From: Bacillota bacterium
Lineage (GTDB): Bacteria > Bacillota > Clostridia > Christensenellales > SZUA-584
Assembly: GCA_023460085.1 (NCBI GenBank)
Contig: JAEWRI010000043.1
Coordinates: forward strand, 1-64,000
Length of the DNA stretch: 64,000 bases
Direction: 5' to 3'
Shown in pieces: positions 35,001 through 43,420 of the stretch. The translations under genes were made by a program, and so were the position numbers. How positions within the stretch are numbered: position 1 is the first letter of the stretch; every line of letters begins with the position of its first letter. The notes under the pieces are model-generated. The model was not told the DNA's origin. It saw only the letters and a list, made by a program, of their open reading frames with translations, and did not search any database.

Positions 35001-37341
35001 CGGTTACTGGATGCGCGGTACCGAGTATTGCATCGATGTGCCGCCGGGCGGTACGCCGCGGCCGTGGTGCAACGTGCTGGCGAATGTGTCCTTCGGCAGC
35101 GTGGTCAGCGCCTCGGGAGGCGGCTATACATGGGCAGGCAACGCGCGCACAGACCGGCTTACGCCCTTCCGCAACGACGCGCTGCGGGACATCCCAGCGG
35201 AGGGCGTGCTGGTGCGCAGCGATACGACGGGCGAAGCCTTCGGCACAGCTTCCGGAGTCTGTGCTTCGGGTGCGTACCGTACGACACACGGCTTCGGATA
35301 CACAATATTCGAGCGGCATGGCGGCGTCATTACGGAGGCAATCAGCTTTGCAGACGCGAGGCTGCCCGTAAAGGTGACACTGCTGAGCCTCGAAAACCAT
35401 ACGGGCCGCGAGGACGAATTCTCCGTGTACTATTTTGCGGAGCCCGCGCCGGGCGATGTGCGCTGCGGCGGTTTTTCCAGCGAGTACGCGGACGGCGTGC
35501 TGCGCGCGCGTCCCGCCTTCGGCCCGGGGCGCGGAATGTATATCGCCATGCCGGGGCTGGAGGCGGCGCATACCAACTGCGCATTCGAGTTCTTTGGCGC
35601 GCCGGGAGAGCACCTTACGCCGCAGGCACTCAAGGCAGAAACGCTCTCCGGGCGGGACGGGGGCGGCGCGACGCTGCTGGCGCTGCAGACACATATCCGC
35701 CTGAAGCCGGGTGAACGGCGCGAGCTGGTGCTGCTGCTGGGCAGCGCCGAAGGCGCACAGGATGCGCTGCAACGCTATGCGGGTGCGCAGGAAGCGCGGG
35801 CTGGGCTGGAGGAAGCCAAGACGTACTGGGAGGGGCTTACGGGGGCCATCCGCGTCTCTACACGCGAGAAATCGCTGGATACGCTGGTCAATGGCTGGCT
35901 TCAGTATCAGGCGTATGCCTCGCGGCTGTTCGCGCGGTCCGGCTATTATCAGTCGGGCGGGGCGTACGGCTTCCGCGATCAGCTTCAGGACATGCTGGCG
36001 CTGCTATTCACCGAGCCGCAGCGTATGCGCGCGCACCTGCTGCGCTGTGCGGAGCGGCAGTTCATGGAGGGCGACGTGCTGCACTGGTGGCACGAGCCGA
36101 CGCTGGGCGTGCGCACGCGCATCACCGACGACAAGCTGTTTCTCGTTTACGCTGCGTGTGAGTACGAGCGCGTAACGGGCGACATGTCCGTGTTCGAGGA
36201 AACGGCGCGTTACCTTGAGAGCCGCTGCATCCCGGACGGACAGTGCGACATCTACGAGCGCTTCCGCGTCAGCGAGGCGAGCGAACCGCTGTTTAATCAT
36301 TGCGTGCGCGCGCTGGATTCCGCGCTGGTGTTTGGGGAGCACGGGCTGCCGCTGATGGGCGGCGGCGACTGGAACGACGGCATGAACCGTGTGGGCGAGG
36401 CGGGCAAGGGCGAGAGCGTCTGGCTCGCGTTCTTCCTGGCGGAGACGCTGCACGGGTTTGCGGCGCTCTGCCGCACGCGCGGCGAGGAGGCGCTGGCGGA
36501 GCGGTACACAGAACAGCGGGTTGCGCTGATGCGCAGCGTGGAGGCGTGCGCGTGGGACGGCGAGTGGTATCTGCGGGCATTCTTCGACGACGGCACGCCG
36601 CTGGGTAGCAGCGCCTCGCCCGAGTGCCGCATCGACATCGTGTCGCAGGCGTGGGCGGCTATCGCGGGCGCGCCGAGGGCCCGGCATGCGTTCGACGCGG
36701 CGATGGAACGGCTGGTGCTGCCCGAGGAGGGCATCATACGGCTGCTGTGGCCGTCCTTCGACAGCTGGGAGAAGGATCCGGGCTATATCCGTAACTACCT
36801 GCCGGGGGTGCGCGAAAACGGAGGGCAGTATACGCACGCCGCTGTGTGGTTCGTCATCGCCGCGGCAAAGCTGGGGCGCAGGGACGACGCGCTGGCGCTG
36901 CTGCGCATGCTCAATCCCATCAACCATACGCGTACCCGCGCCGACGCGGAGCGCTACCGCGGCGAGCCGTACGTAATGGCGGCTGATGTATACGATACCC
37001 CGGGCGCACAGGGGCGCGCGGGCTGGACGTGGTATACCGGCGCGGCGGGCTGGCTGTATCAGGCGGCGGTGGCGCATGTGCTGGGGATGCGTATTGAGCG
37101 CGGCGCGCTCTCCATCCAGCCCTGTGTGCCGGACGACTTCGGGCGCTACACCCTGGAATATCGGCGCGGCGGCGCGCATTACACCATCACGGTGGACGTA
37201 CAGCCGGGTTATCAGGGCGAAGCGTGGCTGTCGCTGGACGGCGGCGCGCCGACGCACAGCCTGCCGCTGGATGCGCCGGACGGCGAGCATCAAATCTCGG
37301 CTTGTTGGACACTGCCCGGGGATGATATACTAGGCGCATGA
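29023..37341 (+). CDS. Cyclic beta-1,2-glucan synthase (GT84 + GH94)
   Basis: A giant membrane enzyme of about 2,772 residues with the full NdvB/Cgs plan: it should polymerise glucose from UDP-glucose into beta-1,2-glucan and cyclise it. An N-terminal helical region (1-370) leads to membrane helices near 375-425. A GT84 glycosyltransferase has the nucleotide-sugar DAD motif near 587 and QHRWVRGDWQ near 732. More helices lie near 777-820 and 907-945. A linker/glycoamylase-like region follows. The C-terminal GH94 phosphorylase-like domain (about 2,250-2,750) contains GGGDWNDGMN near 2,445. The start at 29023 has GGAGGAA; an upstream in-frame ATG (28996) has none. The gene is intact, without frameshifts, and its stop overlaps the next start. 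Confidence 0.9.
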   Translation: MRGENGIPFNILDDISLSHQELLSYAGDLALTQKVATRRLDYAQLRLGEAGRNIENAYMAARQSKYSGREMPAISEWFYDNRFLFIEQLKQIELGKAAQKLPHIVSGRFAHYPRSFALAAELARYSAFSLSMAGIEEFLQAYQKESGLNSGELWVFVDMLKVALLTAVSALALRSVECVKARARAQRFCTRLSQQPLAAALTEFKNELTKPLFVEHVMALLREHPNGALVAEAIGEAISPADLTVDKLVKQAHSAQARNLLHIANAVSSLRMLAKVNFEIIFENVSAVHRCLCEDETYPRMDFDSREYYRRRVTDIAALLRASEPAVARMAVRLSAAAGEHVGVYLTGEKREELMRAMGGPPPRARLEAFFRRHMLLFYAGGAGVSSIISSALLCLPLFLERRWAAGIIGFFISLIPVYSVAITINNRMLALLTKPAFLPKLELKEGIPEDCASMVVVPALVLGADDGRELLEKMEVYYAANQQPNLYFTLLSDFKEASAEAAPGDEETTARIAEVVAELNARQPQPVFFYAQRRRTPLPEGGRFGGWERKRGALLSFCALLRGDGAAFAHVTPGIPQNIKYVITLDADTELQRDAAVRMVGAMVHPLHRPQVDEATRTVKRGHALMQPRIGIDVVSAAQTRFSLVSSGKAGLDTYSGAASDVYQDNFGTGIYTGKGIFDLDVYVRVLTDTFPDNRILSHDLLEGSYLRCALLSDVVLMDGYPAKYLSWAKRQHRWVRGDWQLLPWLRHTVHTRQGTAKNPLSRLARFQILDNLRRSLTPPLCFVVILLSQTAFYHSALFWFISGILPLFIDGIVDFALRLWTLLRNTGKGVTVRDVWLETRTAFEQAFYKLAFLPYETYLMLDAAVRTIVRLFTKKHMLEWVTAAEGERGAREGNAQYWRRMKAAPLLAAILYALSIAATKHFSLLAFVVFGVWFFAPSIAYALSRPRVRRKSSLDAKQRAYLEDAALKTWRFFEHFSEEKEYYWTPDNYQQSPKKGVAKRTSPTNIAFSMAATVSAYYFGFLTPSDALERIDKCLSGIERAEKWKGHLYNWYDITTLAPLEPRYISSVDSGNLACYLIVAEAAVQEFISRPMAASLQQGLPAISREAQREVSLCIGDDIFNAVYALGLIEDTGDALSAHCGRLRAFLAAYAGWAGVLCAFPSGLVNRYSGLTQALRDALRSISVAEYGQRYHEVLELLPPIMESASAAGDAEALDWVRRMERALSESYIACRRLSQRAARLCRRLRTAFSAMDFAALYDEEKGLFSIGFDVRAGLLSGTHYDLLASEARQTSFIAIAKGDVPGKHWFRLARPLALAGDERVLLSWGGTMFEYFMPLLLMRSYDHTLMSETYRSALALQQAYTEARSIPWGVSESGYYAFDLQMNYQYKAFGVPSLGMKSGLVRETVVTPYAAALALPVDPAAALADLLRFEKLGALGRYGFFEAVDYTPRRMHKGKKKRIVKSYMAHHQGMILSSILNALQEGRLQALFHSATIVKATEMLLKEKVPPRNIVLSLAEKQPDEQPFAEEIRAARTFTHLQGFPEAHFLSNGSYTTMVTQQGAGYSAWHGKLLTRFMGDCLRDAPGVHVWLRSAEGHVWSAALLPACVRADRDKVTFEPHKATFERAVDGIETVLEVCVSPECDMEVRILEIRNTGDKPAALTVCGALDPALCPQRDFEAHPAFAELFVDAEADASRGTVYARRRGGAMHCGLKVCGGADVTLMTDRAAIFGREAFGMPAWAQPHARGDVARALGAKCGVVVPPGEARTVVFAVAAAEARQPVAECLASVSGEEDARRISHLAWTHAQVEMRFLKLKDMQATLFQRIASRVVLPAPSGAAPGAQMPVDALWKLGFSGDDPLICLNAHDASNTDAIRTMGKAMEYLRLKGVTAQLAVVYDGGEQYLCPLRERAAEAVQSAPDGRIRAISRAHASAEDIAAIEAAACLVLDDEMPFAEQLKTNIATPPQRVFSRTEAMSPAKLPRRIKLFDNGIGGYWMRGTEYCIDVPPGGTPRPWCNVLANVSFGSVVSASGGGYTWAGNARTDRLTPFRNDALRDIPAEGVLVRSDTTGEAFGTASGVCASGAYRTTHGFGYTIFERHGGVITEAISFADARLPVKVTLLSLENHTGREDEFSVYYFAEPAPGDVRCGGFSSEYADGVLRARPAFGPGRGMYIAMPGLEAAHTNCAFEFFGAPGEHLTPQALKAETLSGRDGGGATLLALQTHIRLKPGERRELVLLLGSAEGAQDALQRYAGAQEARAGLEEAKTYWEGLTGAIRVSTREKSLDTLVNGWLQYQAYASRLFARSGYYQSGGAYGFRDQLQDMLALLFTEPQRMRAHLLRCAERQFMEGDVLHWWHEPTLGVRTRITDDKLFLVYAACEYERVTGDMSVFEETARYLESRCIPDGQCDIYERFRVSEASEPLFNHCVRALDSALVFGEHGLPLMGGGDWNDGMNRVGEAGKGESVWLAFFLAETLHGFAALCRTRGEEALAERYTEQRVALMRSVEACAWDGEWYLRAFFDDGTPLGSSASPECRIDIVSQAWAAIAGAPRARHAFDAAMERLVLPEEGIIRLLWPSFDSWEKDPGYIRNYLPGVRENGGQYTHAAVWFVIAAAKLGRRDDALALLRMLNPINHTRTRADAERYRGEPYVMAADVYDTPGAQGRAGWTWYTGAAGWLYQAAVAHVLGMRIERGALSIQPCVPDDFGRYTLEYRRGGAHYTITVDVQPGYQGEAWLSLDGGAPTHSLPLDAPDGEHQISACWTLPGDDILGA

Positions 37342-39680
37342 ATGATTTTTTGCCGATCTCCCGCGCCGAGATGGAGGCGCAAGGCATCACACAGTGTGAT
37401 TTTATCGTCGTGACGCCCGACGCCTATGTGGATCACCCGTCGTTCGCGATGGCGCTGATAGGCCGCTTCGTGCAGAGCCTCGGTTTTTCCGTGGGCATCA
37501 TCGCACAGCCGGATTGGAAGGACACGACGGATTTTATGGCGCTGGGCGCGCCGAAGCATGCGTTTCTCGTCAGCGGCGGCAACATGGACGGCGTGGTGGC
37601 GTTGTATACCTCGGGGAAGCATGCGCGCCGCGATGACGACTATTCTCCGGGCGGCGCTGCCGGGCGGCGTCCCGTGCGGCCGACCATCGCCTATACGGCG
37701 TGCCTCAAAGCCGCTTTCAAGGAGATTCCCGTGATCATCGGCGGCGTGGAGCCATCGAACCGCCGTTTTGCGCACTACGACTATCTGGAGGACAAGGTGC
37801 GCCGTTCTTATCTGGTTGACTCCAAAGCCGATCTGCTGGTGTACGGCATGGGAGAAGCGCCGCTGCGCGAAATCTGCATGCGGCTGGGTTCGGGTGAGCC
37901 CGTGCAGGCGCTGACGGGTATCCGCGGCACATGCGTCGTGCGCTCCGCGGTGGAAGCGAAGGATCACATTACGCTGCCTTCCTATGATAATGTCAGCGCG
38001 AATCGGCAGGATTTCGCGGCGGCGTTCCGCACAATTTACCAGAACGCGATGCCGGGCGGAAGCGTGCTGGCACAGGCGCACGGAGACCGCTACCTCATCC
38101 AGTACCCGCCCTCGCAGCCGCTTTCCACGCCGGAGCTGGACGCGCTTTACGCGCTGCCCTTCACGCGGCGGCAGCACCCGTCCTACGCGGAGCCGGTGCC
38201 AGCGCTGCAGGAGGTGCAGTTTGGAGTGACGGCGCTGCGCGGCTGCCCGGCGCAGTGCTCCTTCTGCTCCATCTCCGCGCACCAGGGCAAGCGTGTCACG
38301 GCACGCTCCAAACGCTCTGTGGTGGAGGAGGTGCGCCGGATCGCGGCGATGCCCGAGTTCAAGGGCGTCATCTCGGACGTGGGCGGGCCTACGGCCAACT
38401 TTTACGGCGCGACATGCGCCAGCCGTAACTCCGGCAAGTGCGCGCGCTCTTGCGCCTCACCCAAGCTCTGTGACAATCTGCGCGTCAGCCACAAGGCGTA
38501 CTGCGAGCTGCTGGAGGCGGTGGAGCGCGTGCCGGGTGTGCGCCGCGTATTCATTCGCTCCGGCATCCGTTACGATTATTTGATGGCCGACAAGGATACC
38601 CATTTCTTCGATCGCCTTGTCAAAAAGCACGTGAGCGGGCAGCTGAAGGTTGCGCCGGAGCACGTGGACGACGAGGTACTGCGGCTCATGAACAAGCCGC
38701 CCTACGCGGTATACGAACGCTTCTCGGCGCGCTTTTCCGCCGCGACGAAGCGTGCGGGAAAGCCGCAGTTTTTGCTGCCGTACTATATCTCCTCGCATCC
38801 GGGAAGTACGCTGAATTCTGCCATCGCGCTGGCGCTGGCGCTGAAAAAGCAGGGCTTCATCCCGGAGCAGGTGCAGGATTTTTACCCCACGCCGGGGACG
38901 CTTTCGACGTGCATGTACCACACCGGCATCGATCCGCTGAGCAGCAAGCCGGTGTATGTGGCGCGCACGCCGCGCGAGAAAGCGATGCAGCGCGCGCTGC
39001 TGCAGTTTAACCGCAGGCAGAACTGGGCGCTGGTCCGTACGGCGCTCAAGGAGGCCGATCGGGAGGACCTCATCGGGCAGGGACGCGACTGTCTCGTGCC
39101 GGCGGAGGGAGGCAGGGCCGCGAAATCCGAAGGCCGTGCCGCAGGCAGAGCGGAAAAAGGCAGCGCCGCAAAATCGTCAGCAAGGCACGAAAGCGGGGCG
39201 GCAGCAAGCCGTGGCGACGGCAAGCCTCATCGCGGCGCCAAGAAGACCGGCGTATCCGCAAGGCCCGATGGGCGCAGACCGGAGCACAGGGAAGATGGGC
39301 ATGCGTCCGAGAAGCTGGACGATAGCGGCAGACCGCAAAGAAGGGAAGGCGCAAAGCCGGGCGGGCGCGCATCTGCGAAGGCCGGAAGCGGCAGGCCGGA
39401 GAGAAAGGATGTCGCAAAGCCGGGCGGAGGCGCATCCGCGAGGGCCGGAAACGGCGGCAGACCGGATAGAAGGGACACAAAGCCGGGCGGAGGCGTGACC
39501 GGAAGGCCAGCAAGCGGCAGGCCGGAGAGAAAAGGCGCGCGGCCGGGTGGCCATGGTGAGGACAGGGGCAAGCCGCAGCGCAGCGCGCGGCCGGGCGGAC
39601 GCGCCGTTGGGAGACCAGCAGGCGGCAGACCGGATAAATCCGGCGGCAGCGCGGCGGGCAGAGGGAGAAGGAAACCATGA
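37338..39680 (+). CDS. YgiQ family radical SAM protein with basic C-terminal tail
   Basis: A 780-residue radical S-adenosylmethionine protein. An N-terminal UPF0313-type domain (residues 1-290, with FIVVTPDAYVDHPSF) precedes the radical SAM core, whose iron-sulfur cysteines are in GCPAQCSFCSI near residues 303-310. The DUF3362-like C-terminal domain (DFYPTPGTLSTCMYHTGIDPL) ends near 590. After it come about 190 residues of low-complexity Gly/Arg/Lys/Pro/Ala repeats (GRPERK, RPGG types) not normally part of the family. The reaction of YgiQ proteins is unknown. It overlaps the glucan synthase gene and the nicotinamidase gene by four bases each. Confidence 0.92.
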   Translation: MNDFLPISRAEMEAQGITQCDFIVVTPDAYVDHPSFAMALIGRFVQSLGFSVGIIAQPDWKDTTDFMALGAPKHAFLVSGGNMDGVVALYTSGKHARRDDDYSPGGAAGRRPVRPTIAYTACLKAAFKEIPVIIGGVEPSNRRFAHYDYLEDKVRRSYLVDSKADLLVYGMGEAPLREICMRLGSGEPVQALTGIRGTCVVRSAVEAKDHITLPSYDNVSANRQDFAAAFRTIYQNAMPGGSVLAQAHGDRYLIQYPPSQPLSTPELDALYALPFTRRQHPSYAEPVPALQEVQFGVTALRGCPAQCSFCSISAHQGKRVTARSKRSVVEEVRRIAAMPEFKGVISDVGGPTANFYGATCASRNSGKCARSCASPKLCDNLRVSHKAYCELLEAVERVPGVRRVFIRSGIRYDYLMADKDTHFFDRLVKKHVSGQLKVAPEHVDDEVLRLMNKPPYAVYERFSARFSAATKRAGKPQFLLPYYISSHPGSTLNSAIALALALKKQGFIPEQVQDFYPTPGTLSTCMYHTGIDPLSSKPVYVARTPREKAMQRALLQFNRRQNWALVRTALKEADREDLIGQGRDCLVPAEGGRAAKSEGRAAGRAEKGSAAKSSARHESGAAASRGDGKPHRGAKKTGVSARPDGRRPEHREDGHASEKLDDSGRPQRREGAKPGGRASAKAGSGRPERKDVAKPGGGASARAGNGGRPDRRDTKPGGGVTGRPASGRPERKGARPGGHGEDRGKPQRSARPGGRAVGRPAGGRPDKSGGSAAGRGRRKP

Positions 39681-40222
39681 AGAGGGCATTGATACTGACG
39701 GATTACATCCACGATTTCGTGGATGACGACGGAGCCCTGACCGTGGGCAAGCCCGCGCAGGACATCCGTGAAAATATCGTGCGGGCAATCTCCCGGCTGG
39801 ATGAGGGCGACTTGCTGGTGATTGCCAACGACAGCCACGACTGGGACGCGCCGCATCCCGAGAAGAAGCTGTTTCCGCCGCACGCGCTTACGGGAACGCC
39901 CGGCGCGGAGTGCGTCGTCGCGAGAGAAGCCGCCGAAGCCGCCTGTCCCGCCGTTACGCTGCACAAGACGCGTTACTCCTGTTTTTTTGGCACGGGCCTC
40001 GCCGCGCTGCTGAAGGAGAAGGAGATTGAAAAGGTTTACCTCGCGGGAGTATGTACCGATATCTGCGTGCTGCAGACCGCGGTGGACGCGTATAACCTCG
40101 GGTTTGATACCGCGGTGCTGTCCGACTGCGTTGCGTCCTTCAATCCGCAGGGACACGCGTTTGCGCTCGCCTATTTCCCCAGCGTGCTGGGATTCGGGCT
40201 TGTAACGGGCGGAGCGCTGTAG
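39677..40222 (+). CDS. Isochorismatase-family cysteine hydrolase (nicotinamidase-like)
   Basis: A 181-residue amidohydrolase, probably nicotinamidase (nicotinamide to nicotinate, NAD salvage). The catalytic triad is visible: Asp9 in LTDYIHDF, Lys near 97 in HKTRYSCFFGT and the nucleophile Cys near 125 in GVCTDICVLQTA, preceded by the usual cis-peptide region. Metal-site residues appear in NDSHDWDAPHPE. It starts within the end of the ygiQ-like gene (ATGA overlap), so it is last in that operon. Other substrates in this superfamily cannot be excluded. Confidence 0.88.
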   Translation: MKRALILTDYIHDFVDDDGALTVGKPAQDIRENIVRAISRLDEGDLLVIANDSHDWDAPHPEKKLFPPHALTGTPGAECVVAREAAEAACPAVTLHKTRYSCFFGTGLAALLKEKEIEKVYLAGVCTDICVLQTAVDAYNLGFDTAVLSDCVASFNPQGHAFALAYFPSVLGFGLVTGGAL

Positions 40223-40230
40223 ACGCCCGA

Positions 40231-40322
40231 TTGACACAATCTCTTCAGATCGTATATGATGGGGACGACGGCGCATGGCCGCTGTTGTTCCTGTTTTGAA
40301 TTTGCCGCATTTGTGGTATAAT
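40231..40322 (+). promoter_or_regulatory. Two candidate promoters for the two-component operon
   Basis: An upstream TTGACA (40231-40236) is followed by TATATG/TATGAT at 16-18 bases. A downstream perfect TATAAT (40317-40322) has a TGG extended -10 (40314-40316) and lies 29 bases before the response-regulator ATG. AAGGAG precedes the ATG. Confidence 0.55.
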
Positions 40323-40351
40323 CAAACCACTATGACAAGGAGTATGCACGT

Positions 40352-41041
40352 ATGAAGAGGATACTGATCGTAGACGACGAGCCGAGCCTTATCAAGGGAC
40401 TGCGCTTCAATCTGGAGCAGCAGGACGGCTACACCGTGGACGAGGCGCTCGACGGCGAGCAGGCTCTGGAGAAATTTGCGCCCGATAAATACGATCTGGT
40501 ACTGCTGGATCTCATGCTGCCCAGGGTGGACGGCATGGAGGTATGCCAGCGCATCCGCAGCATCAGCAACGTGCCCATCATCATGCTGACCGCCAAGGAT
40601 GACGACATGGACAAGATTATGGGCCTCGAGTACGGCGCGGACGATTACATGACCAAGCCCTTCAACATGCTGGAGCTGAAGGCGCGCATCAAGACCATAT
40701 TCCGGCGCATGGAGAACACGGAGAAGAGCCGGGAGGCGCAGGTGATCCGCGCGAAGAATATGGTGGTCAATCTGGAAAACCGCAGCGTGGAAGTAGGCGG
40801 CGAGGAAATCGCACTTACGGCCAAGGAATTCGATCTGCTGCAGCTGTTCATCACAAACAAAGGCAAGGTGTACGACCGCGAGAAGCTGCTGGAGCTGATT
40901 TGGAAGTACGAATACCTGGGCGACCTTCGCACGGTGGACGTGCACATCCGCCGTCTGCGCGAGAAGATAGAGAGCAACCCGGCCAAGCCGGAATTCATAC
41001 TGACCAAGTGGGGAGTGGGGTACTATTTCGCGGACAAGTAG
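40352..41041 (+). CDS. OmpR/PhoB-family response regulator
   Basis: A 229-residue transcription factor with receiver (residues 1-118) and winged-helix DNA-binding domain (about 130-227). Acidic residues Asp8-Asp9, phosphoacceptor Asp53 in LVLLDLMLP and Lys in DDYMTKPFNMLEL are all present. The output domain has LTAKEFDLLQLF and the recognition region YLGDLRTVDVHIRRLREKIE, very like WalR/PhoP of Bacillota. It is followed by its kinase after one base and by two GerMN lipoproteins, so it likely controls cell-wall or envelope genes (inference). Confidence 0.93.
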   Translation: MKRILIVDDEPSLIKGLRFNLEQQDGYTVDEALDGEQALEKFAPDKYDLVLLDLMLPRVDGMEVCQRIRSISNVPIIMLTAKDDDMDKIMGLEYGADDYMTKPFNMLELKARIKTIFRRMENTEKSREAQVIRAKNMVVNLENRSVEVGGEEIALTAKEFDLLQLFITNKGKVYDREKLLELIWKYEYLGDLRTVDVHIRRLREKIESNPAKPEFILTKWGVGYYFADK

Positions 41042-41042
41042 C

Positions 41043-42455
41043 GTGCTGTATTCCATACGGTGGCGCTTCGTATTCATTTACCTGTTCGTCGCCGCTGCGG
41101 CGTTCGCGGCAGTCACCGTGGTGGTTTCGTATCTCGCGGAAGATTACCTCGTCCGGATTCGCGTGCAGGATCAGCTGGGCAGCACCAACAGCGTGGCCGT
41201 AAGCCTCGCGCCCTATATGCAAAGCTCCAATTCCAAAAAGATGTACGAGATCGCGGAGGGCAGCTCTCAAAAGTACGGAGGGCGTTTTTTGGTGCTCAAC
41301 AAATCGGGCATCGTGCAGGTGGACAGCTTCTCCATACTGGGCGGACAGAAGCTGGAGCACAAGGAGATTTCCGATGTGCTGCTGGGCCCCGGAGACACTT
41401 CGTACGGCTTTCACAAAATGCAGGATGCGTCGGGCAATGAGTTCTATGCGGTATACTATGCCGCCGCCATCGTCTACGATTCCGAGACCATCGGCGTGGT
41501 GCTGTTTGCCGATGACATTCAGGACGTCGTCAATATCACCCATGATTTTATCGAAGCTTTCATCATCGTATCCTCCTTCGCATGCGTCATACTGCTGCTG
41601 GTTTCCCTGATATTCTCGGGCTATATCACGCGGCCCATCAACCAGCTCAAGAAGGTGGCGCTGTCCATCGCGCGGGGGAACCTGCACCAGCGAATCACCG
41701 TATCGGGGCGCAGCGAGATAGCGCAGCTGGCAAGCACGTTCAACATGATGAGCGAGCGGCTGGAGAACATGGACAAGGAGCGCAGTGAATTCGTATCCAA
41801 CGCCTCGCACGAGCTGAAGACGCCGCTGAGTTCCATCAAAATTCTCACTGAATCGCTGCTGTATCAGGACGGCGTGGAGGAAAAGGTATATAAGGAATTC
41901 CTTTCGGATATCAACAAGGAAGTGGACAGGCTGACCAGCATCATCTCCGGGCTGCTGACGCTGGCGAAAGCCGACAGCGCGGCCGAGGCGCTGACGATGG
42001 ACAACATACTGCTGAGCGCGCTCGTCTATAAGGTGGTGGCCGCGCTGAAACCCATCGCCAACGGCAAGGAAATCGCGCTCAGCTATACCGTAACCAGCGA
42101 GTTGGAAATCGAGTGCGATGCGCTCAAGGTGTCTATGGCGGTGACGAACCTCGTGGACAACGCCATCAAGTATACCCGCAAGGGCGGTACGGTATCGGTG
42201 ACGGTGCAGCGCGCGGGCGGCAGCGCGGCGATCGTCGTGCGGGACAATGGGCGGGGCATTTCCGAAAAGGACCTGCCCTACATCTTCGACCGGTTTTACC
42301 GCGTGGACAAGGCGCGCGCCCGCGATACGGGCGGCAGCGGCCTGGGGCTGCATATCGCGCGCAAGATAGCGCTGCTGCACGGCGGAAGCATCGACGTGCA
42401 GAGCGAGGAAGGCAAGGGCAGCACGTTTACGCTGTATCTGCCCCTGCGAAGCTAG
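41043..42455 (+). CDS. Membrane sensor histidine kinase (WalK/PhoR-like)
   Basis: A 470-residue kinase, partner of the regulator upstream. The first membrane helix is at about 8-32, with an extracytoplasmic sensor to ~170, a second helix (about 175-200), HAMP (RPINQLKKVALSIARGN), HisKA with phosphoacceptor His in SNASHELKTPLSS, and HATPase with DNAIKYT, DNGRGIS and GGSGLGLHIARK. There is no cytoplasmic PAS domain, unlike classical WalK. The start is GTG at 41043, one base after the regulator's stop, with no strong ribosome binding site, so translational coupling is likely. Confidence 0.92.
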   Translation: MLYSIRWRFVFIYLFVAAAAFAAVTVVVSYLAEDYLVRIRVQDQLGSTNSVAVSLAPYMQSSNSKKMYEIAEGSSQKYGGRFLVLNKSGIVQVDSFSILGGQKLEHKEISDVLLGPGDTSYGFHKMQDASGNEFYAVYYAAAIVYDSETIGVVLFADDIQDVVNITHDFIEAFIIVSSFACVILLLVSLIFSGYITRPINQLKKVALSIARGNLHQRITVSGRSEIAQLASTFNMMSERLENMDKERSEFVSNASHELKTPLSSIKILTESLLYQDGVEEKVYKEFLSDINKEVDRLTSIISGLLTLAKADSAAEALTMDNILLSALVYKVVAALKPIANGKEIALSYTVTSELEIECDALKVSMAVTNLVDNAIKYTRKGGTVSVTVQRAGGSAAIVVRDNGRGISEKDLPYIFDRFYRVDKARARDTGGSGLGLHIARKIALLHGGSIDVQSEEGKGSTFTLYLPLRS

Positions 42456-42464
42456 GAGAACGAA

Positions 42465-43418
42465 ATGAGGAGACTGAAAACTGCGATAATCGCGCTCATG
42501 TGCGTGGCGGCGCTGACGGGGTGCCAGGCGGCGCCCACGGCGTCGGCCAATACGCCGGATATCAACCCCAAAGCGGAGGCGGCCAACAAGGATACCGTGG
42601 ACGTTGCGCTGTATTTCTGTTATAACGGCGAAGGCCTACTGGCCGCGGAGACGCGCACCATCGATGTTCCCGTCAGCGCCACCATGGAATCCGCGGTGGT
42701 AAAGGCGCTGCTGGCGGGGCCGTCCGCCGGGCAGAGCGCACTTTACGGGCTGTTCTGGGAGGGCGTATCGCTGGTCGGCACGGACACCAACGGGGATATA
42801 CTGTTTGTAACGCTGAGCGAGGAGTTCGTATCCACACAGCCGGAGGGAAGCGCACTGGCGTTGGACAGCGGCAGCGCTGCGGAACAGAAGTACCTCGCAC
42901 TGGAGTCCATCGCGGCGACTATCGTGGAGATGGGTACCTATTCCAGCGTGCAGATAGAAGTGGACAGGGGTACCGGTGTGAGCTCCCGGATCACTCAGGC
43001 GGAGGCAGGCAAAACGGAGTCCTCCGAATCGCTGGAGCCGCTGAGCCGCAATAAGGAGATTATACTGACCCCGCGCAACACGCTGGAGCAGGCGCTGGAC
43101 GCGTTCAACAAAAAAGACTGGACGCGGCTTTACGACTTTACGGCATATACCAGCCCGGACGGCACGATGAAACCGGACAGCGAGGCGTTTTCTCAGACGC
43201 TTTCCGCGCCGGGCAATGCGCTGGAGACCTATTCCATCGAGGATTCCAATGTCTCGTACGACGGTCAGCGCGCGGTGGTGCTGCTCAATTGCACCATCAA
43301 GGCGCGAGAAGGAGACGTGGTGGAGCGCAACAACATCGCCGTGGTGCTGCTGCGCGAATCGTATATCTGGAAGGTATCGTACACTTCGGTACTGAGCCTG
43401 TTTGTGAACGTGGAGTGA
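42465..43418 (+). CDS. GerMN-domain lipoprotein
   Basis: A 317-residue secreted lipoprotein. The signal peptide ends in the lipobox LTGC, so Cys20 would be lipidated. A GerMN (sporulation/spore-germination type) domain spans about residues 45-180 (VKALLAGPSAGQSALYGLFWEG, then ILFVTLSEEFVS). The C-terminal part (about 205-317) resembles a small NTF2-like fold (LEQALDAFNKKDWTRLYDF). It is nine bases after the histidine kinase and two bases before another GerMN lipoprotein, so all four genes form one operon. Confidence 0.85.
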   Translation: MRRLKTAIIALMCVAALTGCQAAPTASANTPDINPKAEAANKDTVDVALYFCYNGEGLLAAETRTIDVPVSATMESAVVKALLAGPSAGQSALYGLFWEGVSLVGTDTNGDILFVTLSEEFVSTQPEGSALALDSGSAAEQKYLALESIAATIVEMGTYSSVQIEVDRGTGVSSRITQAEAGKTESSESLEPLSRNKEIILTPRNTLEQALDAFNKKDWTRLYDFTAYTSPDGTMKPDSEAFSQTLSAPGNALETYSIEDSNVSYDGQRAVVLLNCTIKAREGDVVERNNIAVVLLRESYIWKVSYTSVLSLFVNVE

Positions 43419-43420
43419 TC

